From NCBI RefSeq assembly GCF_000717995.1, contig NZ_JODM01000027.1, positions 1 to 64,000 on the forward strand: a stretch of 64,000 nt of DNA, written 5' to 3'. A program made the position numbers and the translations under genes. The notes below the pieces were generated by a model. It was given only the letters and a program-made list of their open reading frames with translations, did no database searches and was not told the origin of the DNA. This stretch comes from Streptomyces violaceorubidus. Its GTDB lineage: Bacteria > Actinomycetota > Actinomycetes > Streptomycetales > Streptomycetaceae. How positions within the stretch are numbered: the first letter of the stretch is position 1; every line of letters starts with the position of its first letter. Shown in pieces: positions 33,755 to 42,868 of this stretch.

Positions 33755-33886
33755 GTCCCGGGCGGGCCACCGGAAGAGCGAGAGCGGTACGCCCCGGCGC
33801 CCGCACGCCGTTCCCCGGTTACGCTCAGCCCGTACGACCTTGATCCGACCGGGCCCACGCGACCCGCAGGGCGACAGGAGGCCGAG

Positions 33887-36800
33887 ATGGCGGCGCCGGG
33901 GCGCAGAAGCAGTACCTTCACGCGGCTGCTGCGGCACGGCTTCACCGACCCCTCGGCCGCCGAGCGGCTGCTGGAGGGGGCCGAGCTGGCCGAGCTGCGC
34001 GCCGACCCCGTGCTGCTGGAGGCGCTGGGCGCCACCGCCGACCCGGACCTCGCCCTGCACGGGCTGGTACGGCTCCTGGAGGCCCAGCCCGACCCCACCG
34101 CCCGCCAGGAGCTGCTGGACACCCTGATAGCGGCCAAGCCCCTGCGCGACCGTCTCCTCGGTGTACTCGGCGCCTCCGAGGCCCTCGCCGACCACCTCGC
34201 CCGGCACGCGGGGGACTGGCAGGCCCTCGTGACGTACGAGCCGCGCGACCTGCACCGCGGGGTGGAGGAGTTCGAGCAGGGGCTCGCCGAGGCCACCGAC
34301 CCGGTGTCCCTGCGCGTCGCCTACCGGCGCTGCCTGCTGTCCATCGCCGCCCGCGACGTGTGCGGCACCATCGACCTCGCCGAGACCGCCGCCGAGCTGG
34401 CCGACCTCGCCACCGCCACGCTGCGCGCCGCCCTGGCCCTCGCCGAGGCCGCCGCACCCGAGGACGCCGCGCGGTGCCGGCTGGCGGTGATCGCGATGGG
34501 CAAGTGCGGCGGCCACGAGCTGAACTACGTCTCCGACGTCGACGTGATCTTCGTGGGCGAGGCGGCGGACAGCACGGCCGCAGGCCCGGACGTCGACGAG
34601 ACCAAGGCGCTGCGCGCCGCGACCTCGCTCGCCTCGCACATGATGCGGATCTGCTCCGAGACCACCGTCGAGGGCTCCATCTGGCCCGTCGACGCCAACC
34701 TCCGCCCCGAGGGCCGCAACGGCCCCCTGGTGCGCACCCTCAGCAGCCATGTCGCCTACTACCAGCGCTGGGCCAAGACCTGGGAGTTCCAGGCGCTGCT
34801 CAAGGCCCGCCCGGTGGCCGGCGACCCCGGGCTCGGCGCCGAGTACGTCGCCGCCCTCCAGCCCCTGGTGTGGCAGGCAGCCGACCGCGAGAACTTCGTC
34901 CCCGACGTGCAGAAGATGCGCCGCCGGGTGGTGGAGAACATCCCCGCCGCCGAGGTCGACCGGCAGCTCAAGCTCGGACCGGGCGGCCTCAGGGACGTCG
35001 AGTTCGCGGTGCAGCTGCTCCAGCTGGTCCACGGGCGGGCGGACACCTCCCTGCACAGCGGCACGACCCTGGACGCGCTGGAGGCCCTCGCCGCGGGCGG
35101 CTACGTCGGCCGCACGGACGCCGCCCAGCTCGACGAGGCGTACCGCTTCCTGCGCTCCATGGAGCACCGCATCCAGCTGCACCGGCTGCGCCGCACCCAC
35201 CTCGTGCCCGAGGACGAGGCCGACCTGCGCCGCCTCGGCCGCTCGCTCGGCCTGCGCACCGATCCGGTGGCCGGGCTGCTGCGCGCGTGGAAGCGGCACG
35301 CCTCCGTCGTGCGCCGGCTGCACGAGAAGCTGTTCTACCGGCCACTGCTCGACGCCGTCGCCCAGCTCGCCCCCGGCGAGGCCCGGCTGAGCCCCGAGGC
35401 CGCCCGGGAGCGCCTGGTCGCCCTCGGCTACGCCGACCCGGCCGCCGCCCTGCGGCACCTGGAGGCGCTGGCCTCCGGCGTCACCCGCAAGGCGGCCATC
35501 CAGCGCACCCTGCTGCCCGTGCTGCTCGGCTGGTTCGCCGACTCCGCCGACCCGGACACCGGACTGCTCAACTTCCGCAAGGTCTCCGACGCGCTCGGCA
35601 CCACCCCCTGGTATCTCAGGCTGCTGCGCGACGAGGGCGCCGCCGCCGAGAACGTCGCCCGGGTGCTCTCCGCCGGGCGGCTCGCCCCCGACCTGCTGAT
35701 GCGGGCCCCCGAGGCCGTCGCCCTGCTCGGCGACGGCGTCGCCGGGGGCCTGCGGCCGCGCGGCCGGACCCAGCTGGAGCAGGAGACCCTCGCCGCGGTC
35801 CGGCGTGCCGACGACGCCGTCCAGGCCGTCACCGCGGTGCGCGGCGTACGGCGCCGGGAGCTGTTCCGCACGGCCGCCGCGGACATCGTCGGCTCCTACG
35901 GCACCGAGGCCCAGCCCGTCGAGGCCGACCAGGGCGCCCTGGTGGACCTGGTCGGCGGCGCGGTGTCCGACCTGACGGCGGCGACGCTCGCGGGGACCCT
36001 GCGGGCGGTGGTGCGGGAGAAGTGGGGCGACGTCCTGCCGACCCGGTTCGCGGTCATCGGCATGGGGCGCTTCGGCGGACGCGAGCTGGGCTACGGCTCC
36101 GACGCGGACGTGCTGTTCGTGCACGAGCCCCGCGACGGGGTGGACGAGCGGGAGGCGGGCGACGCCGCGAACAAGGTCGTCTCCGAGATGCGCCGGCTGC
36201 TCCAGGTGCCGAGCGCCGACCCGCCGCTGCTGATCGACGCCGACCTGCGCCCCGAGGGCAGGTCGGGGCCGCTGGTGCGGACCCTGAAGTCGTACGAGGC
36301 GTACTACCGGCGCTGGTCGCTCGGATGGGAGTCGCACGCGCTGCTGCGGGCCGCCTTCGTCGCCGGGGACGAGGAGCTGGGTCGGCGCTTCATCGAGCTG
36401 ATCGACCCCCTGCGGTATCCGGCGGGCGGGCTCGGGGAGGACGCCGTACGGGAGATCCGGCGGCTCAAGGCCCGCATGGAGTCCGAGCGGCTGCCGCGCG
36501 GGGCCGACCCCAAGCTGCACGCCAAACTGGGGCCGGGCGGCCTGTCCGACGTGGAGTGGACCGTGCAGCTGTTCCAGCTGCGGCACGGGCACGAGATCGC
36601 CGGGCTGCGGACCACCGGGACGCGCGCGGCGCTGGCCGCCGCCCGGGACGCCGGGCTCGTCTCGGCGGAGCACACCGCCACGCTCGACGAGGCGTGGGTC
36701 CTGGCGACACGGGTGCGCAACGCGGTCATGCTGGTCCGCGGGCGCGCCGGGGACACCTTCCCGACCGACCCGCGCGAGCTGGCAGCGGTGGGCCGCTACC

Positions 36801-36898
36801 TGGGCCACGGCTCCGGCCACGCGGGCGACATGCTCGACGCCTACCGCCGCACGGCCCGCCGGGCGCGGACGGTGGTGGAGGAGCTGTTCTATGCCTGA
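33887..36898 (+). CDS. glnE: Glutamine synthetase adenylyltransferase/adenylyl-removing enzyme
   Basis: A 1,003-residue GlnE, the usual length. It contains two nucleotidyltransferase halves. The first has GKCGGHELNYVSDVDVIFV near 206-224; the second has GMGRFGGRELGYGSDADVLFV near 725-745. Both keep the SDxD catalytic acids, and each is followed by a helical GlnD-UR/UTase-type domain (DLRPEG motifs). It adds and removes AMP on GlnA to tune glutamine synthetase. CAGGAGG five bases before the ATG sets the start. The gene is divergent from yefM-yoeB, 174 bases away. Confidence 0.96.
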   Translation: MAAPGRRSSTFTRLLRHGFTDPSAAERLLEGAELAELRADPVLLEALGATADPDLALHGLVRLLEAQPDPTARQELLDTLIAAKPLRDRLLGVLGASEALADHLARHAGDWQALVTYEPRDLHRGVEEFEQGLAEATDPVSLRVAYRRCLLSIAARDVCGTIDLAETAAELADLATATLRAALALAEAAAPEDAARCRLAVIAMGKCGGHELNYVSDVDVIFVGEAADSTAAGPDVDETKALRAATSLASHMMRICSETTVEGSIWPVDANLRPEGRNGPLVRTLSSHVAYYQRWAKTWEFQALLKARPVAGDPGLGAEYVAALQPLVWQAADRENFVPDVQKMRRRVVENIPAAEVDRQLKLGPGGLRDVEFAVQLLQLVHGRADTSLHSGTTLDALEALAAGGYVGRTDAAQLDEAYRFLRSMEHRIQLHRLRRTHLVPEDEADLRRLGRSLGLRTDPVAGLLRAWKRHASVVRRLHEKLFYRPLLDAVAQLAPGEARLSPEAARERLVALGYADPAAALRHLEALASGVTRKAAIQRTLLPVLLGWFADSADPDTGLLNFRKVSDALGTTPWYLRLLRDEGAAAENVARVLSAGRLAPDLLMRAPEAVALLGDGVAGGLRPRGRTQLEQETLAAVRRADDAVQAVTAVRGVRRRELFRTAAADIVGSYGTEAQPVEADQGALVDLVGGAVSDLTAATLAGTLRAVVREKWGDVLPTRFAVIGMGRFGGRELGYGSDADVLFVHEPRDGVDEREAGDAANKVVSEMRRLLQVPSADPPLLIDADLRPEGRSGPLVRTLKSYEAYYRRWSLGWESHALLRAAFVAGDEELGRRFIELIDPLRYPAGGLGEDAVREIRRLKARMESERLPRGADPKLHAKLGPGGLSDVEWTVQLFQLRHGHEIAGLRTTGTRAALAAARDAGLVSAEHTATLDEAWVLATRVRNAVMLVRGRAGDTFPTDPRELAAVGRYLGHGSGHAGDMLDAYRRTARRARTVVEELFYA

Positions 36899-36903
36899 CC
36901 CAA

Positions 36904-36975
36904 CTGCGGGCAGTCGTGCCTCCCCCAGTGCCTGAACGGCCTGGGAGGTACCCCAGGCGGCACGGGTGGGCGCAG
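36904..36975. repeat. Dispersed intergenic hairpin repeat, copy 2
   Basis: This matches the repeat at 6-78 almost base for base, with one C missing from the internal C-run (CCCC instead of CCCCC), and similarity continues to about 37005. The imperfect terminal inverted repeats and both alternative internal hairpins are kept. It begins six bases after the glnE stop, so here it may act as the glnE terminator. Confidence 0.8.
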
Positions 36976-37037
36976 CGCGGCACCCCGCCACGCCGGGTTG
37001 CGCACCCACTCGCGGCCACTCTCGCGCCGGGCACCCC

Positions 37038-37907
37038 TCAAGCCCGCCCCGGCAACCACACCCTCCGCCGCCGCGCAGCGTCCGGCACCAGCCGGGGCAA
37101 CGCGTAGGGCAGCCTCCCGTACCAGGCGGCAGCGACCCCGTACCCGAACGCCAGGCACAGCACGCCCCCCACCGCGTCCAGCCAGAAGTGGTTCGCCGTG
37201 GCCACGATCACCACCAGCGTGAGCGCCGGATACACCAGCCCCAGCACCCGCACCCACGGCACCGACGCCAGCGCGAAGATCGTCAGCCCGCACCACACCG
37301 ACCACCCGATGTGCATCGACGGCATCGCGGCGTACTGGTTGGACATGTTCTTCAGGTCGCCCGACGCCATGGAACCCCACGTCTGGTGGACCATCACCGT
37401 GTCGATGAAGTGCCCGCCGTCCATCAGACGGGGCGGGGCGAGCGGGTACAGGTAGTAGCCGACCAGGGCGACGCCCGTGGTCGCGAAGAGCACCAGCCGG
37501 GTCGCCGCGTAGCGGCCGGGGTGACTGCGGAAGAGCCACACCAGGACACCCAGAGTGACCACGAAGTGCAGCGTGGCGTAGTAGTAGTTCATGCCCACGA
37601 CCAGCCAAGTCACCGAGTTGACGGCGTGGTTCACGGACTCCTCGACGGCGATGCCCAGTTGCTGCTCGACCCGCCAGATCCAGTCGGCGTTGCCCAGGGC
37701 CGCCGTACGCTGCTCCGGCACCGCGTTGCGGACGACGGAGTACGTCCAGTAACTGAGCGCGATCAGCAGGATCTCGAACCACAGGCGGGGCCGGCGCGGG
37801 GTGCGCAGCCGGCGCAGGAGCCCTCTCCCCGTCGTCTCAGTGACGGGGTGCGGAACGCCGTCCTCAAGGCGTTCCCGAGTCCTCACGGTCGCGTCACCCA
37901 TAGGCAT
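37038..37907 (-). CDS. PAP2-superfamily membrane phosphatase/phosphotransferase
   Basis: A 289-residue polytopic protein with about six membrane helices. Phosphatase motifs: PLAPPRLM, AAMPSMHIGWSVW (catalytic His in the PSMH motif) and ANHFWLDAVGG (nucleophile-type His, Asp). This arrangement is that of the Aur1/Ipt1-like inositol-phosphotransferase subgroup, which may act on lipids. The start is uncertain: ATG 37907 and ATG 37901 are two codons apart and both lack a good ribosome-binding site. Confidence 0.82.
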   Translation of the reverse strand: MPMGDATVRTRERLEDGVPHPVTETTGRGLLRRLRTPRRPRLWFEILLIALSYWTYSVVRNAVPEQRTAALGNADWIWRVEQQLGIAVEESVNHAVNSVTWLVVGMNYYYATLHFVVTLGVLVWLFRSHPGRYAATRLVLFATTGVALVGYYLYPLAPPRLMDGGHFIDTVMVHQTWGSMASGDLKNMSNQYAAMPSMHIGWSVWCGLTIFALASVPWVRVLGLVYPALTLVVIVATANHFWLDAVGGVLCLAFGYGVAAAWYGRLPYALPRLVPDAARRRRVWLPGRA

Positions 37908-37995
37908 GAAGTCTGCCAGAAAAGCCTTCTTCCACCGATCATCCCCCAGGTGGATCCGACCCGCATCCGCCCCGGAGCCGCGCCCCGCGCGAGGG

Positions 37996-39135
37996 TCAGG
38001 GACGGCCGCGCTCGCCCGGCGCCGACGCCGTCGAGCCGCGCACCACCAGCTCCGGCATGAACACGAACTCGCTGTGCGGCGCGGGCGTCCCGCCGATCTC
38101 CTCAAGCAGCGTGCGCACCGCCGCCTGACCCATCGCGGGCACCGGCTTGCGGACCGTGGTCAGCGGCGGGTCGGTGAAGGCGATCAGCGGCGAGTCGTCG
38201 AAGCCGACGACCGAGACGTCCTTGGGCACGTCCAGACCCAGCTGCCGGGCCGCGCGTATCGCACCCAGCGCCATCATGTCGCTGGCGCAGACCACCGCCG
38301 TGCAGTCCCGTCCGATGAGCGCGGTGGCCGCCGCCTGGCCGCCCTCCAGGGTGTAGAGCGAGTGCTGGACCAGCTCCTTCTCCACCGTCTCGGCGCTCAG
38401 GCCCAACTGCTCCTGGACGGTGCGCACGAAGCCCTCGATCTTGCGCTGCACCGGCACGAACCGCTTCGGCCCGAGGGCCAGTCCGATCCGGGTGTGGCCG
38501 AGCGAGACGAGGTGCGTGACCGCGAGGCTCATCGCGGCCCGGTCGTCGGGAGAGATGAACGGCGCCTGCACCTGCGAGGAGAAGCCGTCGACCAGGACGA
38601 AGGGCACGCCCTGGGCGCGCAGTCGCTCGTAGCGCTGCATGTCGGCGGTGGTGTCGGCGTGCAGTCCCGAGACGTAGATGATGCCGGCGACCCCGCGGTC
38701 CACCAGCATCTCGGTCAGCTCGTCCTCCGTGGAGCCGCCGGGCGTCTGGGTGGCGAGGACCGGTGTGTAGCCCTGGCGGGTCAGCGCCTGCCCGATGACC
38801 TGGGCCAGCGCCGGGAATATCGGGTTCTCCAGCTCCGGGGTGATCAGGCCCACCAGGCCCTCGCTGCGCTGCCGCAGCCGCACGGGGCGCTCGTAGCCCA
38901 GCACGTCGAGGGCGGCGAGCACGGACTGGCGGGTGGTGGCGGCGACGCCAGGCTTGCCGTTGAGGACGCGGCTGACGGTCGCTTCGCTCACCCCCGCCTG
39001 GGCGGCGATGTCGGCAAGCCGTGTGGTCACAGGGGTGGACTGTACCTGTCGGCCGCTCCCTTGCACACCGATCGGGCGCCGTGGGCGGCCTGTTGGACGG
39101 CCCGTCGGACGGCCCGGCGCGGGCTGCTGCGTCAT
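37996..39135 (-). CDS. malR: MalR: LacI-family repressor of maltose genes
   Basis: A 379-residue LacI/GalR regulator. The DNA-binding domain is TRLADIAAQAGVSEATVSRVLNG, followed by the hinge and a periplasmic-binding-protein-like effector domain (GLVGLITPELENPIFPAL to VVGFDDSPLIAFTDPPLTTV). ATG 39135 is favoured by CGAGGGAG just upstream. The alternative GTG 39030 would give 344 residues, the size I recall for S. coelicolor MalR/Reg1, but it has no ribosome-binding site. It is divergent from malE, and TTGC-type operators lie between the two. Confidence 0.93.
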   Translation of the reverse strand: MTQQPAPGRPTGRPTGRPRRPIGVQGSGRQVQSTPVTTRLADIAAQAGVSEATVSRVLNGKPGVAATTRQSVLAALDVLGYERPVRLRQRSEGLVGLITPELENPIFPALAQVIGQALTRQGYTPVLATQTPGGSTEDELTEMLVDRGVAGIIYVSGLHADTTADMQRYERLRAQGVPFVLVDGFSSQVQAPFISPDDRAAMSLAVTHLVSLGHTRIGLALGPKRFVPVQRKIEGFVRTVQEQLGLSAETVEKELVQHSLYTLEGGQAAATALIGRDCTAVVCASDMMALGAIRAARQLGLDVPKDVSVVGFDDSPLIAFTDPPLTTVRKPVPAMGQAAVRTLLEEIGGTPAPHSEFVFMPELVVRGSTASAPGERGRP

Positions 39136-39158
39136 CGCGCTCCCTCGAGAAAGTGGCG

Positions 39159-39182
39159 GCAAGAGCTTGCAGAGTCTTGCAC
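39159..39182 (-). promoter_or_regulatory. Candidate MalR operator in front of malR
   Basis: The sequence GCAAGAGCTTGC (39159-39170) is followed by TCTTGCAC. It uses the same GCAAG/CTTGC elements as the sites before malE and the amylase gene, and it lies 24 bases upstream of the malR ATG. Autoregulation is the likely role. Confidence 0.65.
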
Positions 39183-39266
39183 AACCCGCCCGATACCGCT
39201 CGGGCCCCGTAAACAAGCGTCTCATGACGGTCGCTGAGAGGTCACGCCCGGATAACTTCGGAGATC

Positions 39267-39289
39267 TCTTGCACATTTTTGCAGCAAGA
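39267..39289 (+). promoter_or_regulatory. MalR operator in front of malE
   Basis: TCTTGC (39267-39272) and GCAAGA (39284-39289) form an inverted repeat across ACATTTTTGCA. It lies about 130 bases before the malE start, in a locally AT-rich patch that is unusual for this chromosome. Confidence 0.72.
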
Positions 39290-39421
39290 CCTTTCGCCGA
39301 GCTTTCAACGCTGTTACGTTCACGTCGCCCGACGGCAGCAACGGAGCGGTCGGCGGTCGGCAGGAGCGGCGGACGGGCCCGCACCCTGCACCACACGGGC
39401 TTTCACCCTCAAGGAGAACTC

Positions 39422-40693
39422 ATGCGGCGTGGCATAGCGGCCACCGCGCTGGTGGCGTCCCTCGCCCTGGCGGCGACGGCGTGCGGCGGAGACGACGGCG
39501 GCGACAGCGAGTCGGGCGGACCGGTCACCATCACTTACTGGGACACCTCCAACGCGACCAACGAGGCGCCGACCTACAAGGCCCTGGTCAAGGAGTTCGA
39601 GGCCGCCAACAAGGGCGTCAAGGTCAACTTCGTCAACGTGCCGTTCGACCAGGCGCAGAACAAGTTCGACACCGCCGCCGGCTCCAAGGGCGCCCCGGAC
39701 GTGCTGCGCTCCGAGGTCGGCTGGACGCCCGCCTTCGCCAAGAAGGGCTTCTTCCTGCCCCTGGACGGCACCGAGGCCCTCGCCGAGCAGGACAAGTTCC
39801 AGCCCAACCTGATCGAGCAGGCCAAGTACGAGGGCAAGACCTACGGCGTGCCGCTGGTCACCGACACCCTCGCCTTCGTCTACAACAAGGAACTGTTCGA
39901 GAAGGCCGGCGTCGAGGCTCCCAAGACCTGGGAGGACCTGAAGAAGGCCGCCGCCACCATCAAGGACAAGACCGGCACCGACGGCTACTGGGCCTCCACG
40001 GCCGGCTACTACGCGCAGCCGTTCCTGTATGGCGAGGGCACCGACACGGTCGACGCCGACGCCAAGAAGGTCACCGTCGACTCCGCCGCGGCGAAGAAGG
40101 CCTACGGCACCTGGCTGAGCCTCTTCAACGGCAAGGGCCTGCACAAGGCCGACACCACCGCGGACGCCTACGCCCACATCCAGGAGGCGTTCGTCAGCGG
40201 CAAGGTCGCCTCGATCATCCAGGGCCCGTGGGAGATCACCAACTTCTACAAGGGCTCGGCCTTCAAGGACAAGAACAACCTCGGCATCGCCACCGTCCCG
40301 GCCGGCTCCACCGGCAAGGCGGGCGCCCCGACCGGCGGCCACAACCTGTCGGTCTACGCCGGTTCGGACAAGGCCCACCAGGAGGCGGCGCTGAAGTTCG
40401 TGAACTTCATGACCTCGGCGAAGTCCCAGGAGACCGTGGCCCTGAAGAACTCCACGCTGCCGACCCGCGACGACGCCTACACCGCGAAGGTCAAGGCCGA
40501 CCCGGGCATCGCCGGCTTCCAGACGGTCCTGCCCGCCGCCCAGCCGCGCCCGGCGCTGCCCGAGTACAGCTCCCTGTGGACGCCGCTGGACGACGAGCTG
40601 CCCCAGATCGCCGGCGGCAAGAAGTCCCTGGACGAGGGGCTGGGCGACGCCGAGACCGCGATCGCCAAGCTGGTGCCGGACTTCAGCAAGTAG
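39422..40693 (+). CDS. malE: MalE: maltose/maltodextrin-binding lipoprotein
   Basis: A 423-residue extracellular solute-binding protein of the ABC sugar family, with a lipobox ending at Cys21 (LALAATAC) and the typical ITYWDTSNATNEAPTYKALVKEFEAAN start of the mature protein. It delivers maltose and maltodextrins to MalF/MalG. AAGGAG lies six bases before the ATG. The gene is followed by a strong hairpin and then malF, which would let it be made in excess over the permeases. Confidence 0.95.
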   Translation: MRRGIAATALVASLALAATACGGDDGGDSESGGPVTITYWDTSNATNEAPTYKALVKEFEAANKGVKVNFVNVPFDQAQNKFDTAAGSKGAPDVLRSEVGWTPAFAKKGFFLPLDGTEALAEQDKFQPNLIEQAKYEGKTYGVPLVTDTLAFVYNKELFEKAGVEAPKTWEDLKKAAATIKDKTGTDGYWASTAGYYAQPFLYGEGTDTVDADAKKVTVDSAAAKKAYGTWLSLFNGKGLHKADTTADAYAHIQEAFVSGKVASIIQGPWEITNFYKGSAFKDKNNLGIATVPAGSTGKAGAPTGGHNLSVYAGSDKAHQEAALKFVNFMTSAKSQETVALKNSTLPTRDDAYTAKVKADPGIAGFQTVLPAAQPRPALPEYSSLWTPLDDELPQIAGGKKSLDEGLGDAETAIAKLVPDFSK

Positions 40694-40701
40694 CAGCACC
40701 C

Positions 40702-40739
40702 GACCGCCGGGCCCCCACGGGGGGAGGGGCCCGGCGGTC
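40702..40739 (+). terminator. Intercistronic hairpin between malE and malF
   Basis: GACCGCCGGGCCCC (40702-40715) and GGGGCCCGGCGGTC (40726-40739) are exact complements around a 10-base loop. Placed inside the operon just after malE, it should stabilise the malE message and cut readthrough into malFG. Confidence 0.82.
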
Positions 40740-40806
40740 ACCGGCCGTGCGCCGCACCCCGACCGCTCCACCCTGACCTTCCCGATGCTCCCGAAGGTGT
40801 CGAACC

Positions 40807-41811
40807 ATGACAGTCGCCATCGACCGCGCGACCGGCAAACGCCGCGGTGACCGCAGCCCGCGGCCCGGCCTCGGCCGGCGTCTGAAAGACGGCTACCAGA
40901 AGCACTGGTACGCCTACGCCATGATCGCGCCGGTGGCCGTCGTGATCGGCGTCCTCGTGCTGTACCCGCTGGGCTACGGCCTCTACCTCACCCTCACCGA
41001 CGCCAACAGCCTCAACAGCGCGCGCACCATCGGCGTCAACGAGATCGAGGCCACCTACAAGTTCGTCGGCCTGGACAACTACGCCGACATCCTGTGGGGC
41101 CCGACGGCCTACGACCGCTTCTGGTCGCACTTCATCTGGACCGTCGTGTGGACGGCGGTCTGCGTCGGCCTGCACTTCTTCATCGGCCTCGGGCTGGCGC
41201 TGCTGCTCAACCAGAAGCTGCGCGGCCGCACCTTCTACCGGCTGATCCTGGTCCTGCCCTGGGCCGTACCCACCTTCGTCACCGTCTTCGGCTGGCGCTT
41301 CATGCTCGCCGACCAGGGCATCATCAACTCCGCCCTGGACTGGCTGCACCTGCCGACGCCGGCGTGGCTGGAAGACACCTTCTGGCAGCGCTTCTCCGCG
41401 ATCATGGTCAACACCTGGTGCGGTGTGCCGTTCATGATGGTCTCGCTCCTCGGCGGCCTCCAGTCGATCGACAACAGCCTCTACGAGGCGTCCGAGATGG
41501 ACGGCGCCAACGCCTGGCAGCGCTTCCGCTACGTCACCCTGCCCGGTCTGCGCTCGGTCAGCTCCACCGTCGTCCTGCTCGGCATCATCTGGACCTTCAA
41601 CCAGTTCGCCGTGATCTTCCTGCTGTTCGGCAACACCGCCCCCGACGCGCAGATCCTCGTCACCTGGGCGTACCAGCTCGGCTTCGGGCAGCAGCCGCGC
41701 GACTTCGCGCAGTCCGCGGCCTACGGCATCCTGCTGCTGGCCATCCTGATCGTCTTCACCTCCTTCTACCGCCGCTGGCTGAACCGCAATGAGCAGCAGC
41801 TCGCGAACTGA
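40807..41811 (+). CDS. malF: MalF: maltodextrin ABC permease
   Basis: A 334-residue inner-membrane component with six helices after a basic N terminus (KRRGDRSPRPGLGRRLKDG). The conserved EAA loop that meets the ATPase reads YEASEMDGANAWQRFRYVTL. It lacks the large periplasmic insert of enterobacterial MalF, as usual in Gram-positives. It pairs with MalG; the stop is 13 bases before the malG start. Confidence 0.95.
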   Translation: MTVAIDRATGKRRGDRSPRPGLGRRLKDGYQKHWYAYAMIAPVAVVIGVLVLYPLGYGLYLTLTDANSLNSARTIGVNEIEATYKFVGLDNYADILWGPTAYDRFWSHFIWTVVWTAVCVGLHFFIGLGLALLLNQKLRGRTFYRLILVLPWAVPTFVTVFGWRFMLADQGIINSALDWLHLPTPAWLEDTFWQRFSAIMVNTWCGVPFMMVSLLGGLQSIDNSLYEASEMDGANAWQRFRYVTLPGLRSVSSTVVLLGIIWTFNQFAVIFLLFGNTAPDAQILVTWAYQLGFGQQPRDFAQSAAYGILLLAILIVFTSFYRRWLNRNEQQLAN

Positions 41812-41824
41812 GGCAGGAGCCGCC

Positions 41825-42736
41825 ATGAGTACAAGCACCGCGCCCACCAAGGCCCCCGCCGAGCAGATCGCCGCGTCCACCGCGCCGCCGCGCAAGGTCC
41901 GCGGCCGCGGCGAGCGCAGCCGCGCCGCGTCCCTCGCCTCCCACGGCGTGCTGACCCTGGCGAGCCTCGTCGCGCTCTTCCCGGTCGCCTGGCTGGTCTA
42001 CCTGTCCCTCGGCCCGGACAAGAACGACTACCTGCACCCCGGACGCATCTGGTCGAAGATGACCTTCGACAACTACGCGTTCGTGCTCCAGGACACCAAC
42101 TTCTTCGACTGGCTGAAGAGCTCGCTGATCGTCTCGCTGGGCACCACCGTCATCGGCGTACTGGTCGCCGCGACGACCGGCTACGCGGTCTCGCGGATGC
42201 GCTTCCCGGGCTACAAGAAGCTCATGTGGGTCCTGCTGGTCACCCAGATGTTCCCCATCGCGGTCCTGATCGTGCCGATGTACCAGATCCTGTCGAAGCT
42301 CCAGCTCATCGACAACTACTTCGGCCTGATCCTCGTCTACTGCTCCACCGCGGTGCCGTACTGCGCCTGGCTGCTCAAGGGCTACTTCGACACCATCCCG
42401 TTCGAGATCGACGAGGCCGGGCGGGTGGACGGGCTGACGCCGTTCGGCACCTTCTTCCGGCTGATCCTGCCGCTGGCGCGGCCGGGCCTCGCGGTCGCCG
42501 GCTTCTACAGCTTCATCACCGCGTTCGGCGAGGTCGCCTTCGCCTCGACGTTCATGCTGAGCGACACGAAGTACACCTTCGCCGTCGGACTGCAGAGCTT
42601 CATCAGCGAGCACGACGCGCAGCGCAACCTGATGGCGGCCACCGCCGTGCTCGTCGCGATACCCGTCTCCGCGTTCTTCTACCTCGTGCAGAAGAACCTG
42701 GTGACCGGCCTCACCGCGGGCGGCACGAAGGGCTGA
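41825..42736 (+). CDS. malG: MalG: maltodextrin ABC permease
   Basis: A 303-residue permease with six membrane helices and the EAA loop FEIDEAGRVDGLTPFGTFFR. GGCAGGAG precedes ATG 41825. No ABC ATPase gene follows, as in other streptomycete sugar operons that share the multi-purpose ATPase MsiK encoded elsewhere. Confidence 0.95.
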   Translation: MSTSTAPTKAPAEQIAASTAPPRKVRGRGERSRAASLASHGVLTLASLVALFPVAWLVYLSLGPDKNDYLHPGRIWSKMTFDNYAFVLQDTNFFDWLKSSLIVSLGTTVIGVLVAATTGYAVSRMRFPGYKKLMWVLLVTQMFPIAVLIVPMYQILSKLQLIDNYFGLILVYCSTAVPYCAWLLKGYFDTIPFEIDEAGRVDGLTPFGTFFRLILPLARPGLAVAGFYSFITAFGEVAFASTFMLSDTKYTFAVGLQSFISEHDAQRNLMAATAVLVAIPVSAFFYLVQKNLVTGLTAGGTKG

Positions 42737-42758
42737 TCGCCGCCCCGCCCGGAAACGT

Positions 42759-42799
42759 CCGGCCGCGGTGCCCATCCGACCCCGCTGCACCGCGGCCGG
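42759..42799 (+). terminator. Intercistronic hairpin between malG and aglA
   Basis: CCGGCCGCGGTGC (42759-42771) and GCACCGCGGCCGG (42787-42799) are exact complements around a 15-base loop. It may end most malEFG transcripts before aglA or stabilise them. Confidence 0.75.
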
Positions 42800-42868
42800 C
42801 CGCCCTTCCGCCACCGACGCTTCCACTCCACTCCGTTCAGCTTCGTTTCGCTACGTACCAAGGACGAC

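Noticed and set aside
33449..37009. Open frame of over 1,100 codons antisense to glnE
   Set aside because: It is a GC-bias shadow: the sense frame has a full GlnE with all motifs, while the antisense product is a low-complexity Gly/Arg/Pro sequence. Only its last 88 codons (YefM) are real.
37901..37907. A single certain start for the PAP2 protein
   Set aside because: Two ATG codons lie two codons apart with no good ribosome-binding site for either; the choice cannot be settled from sequence.
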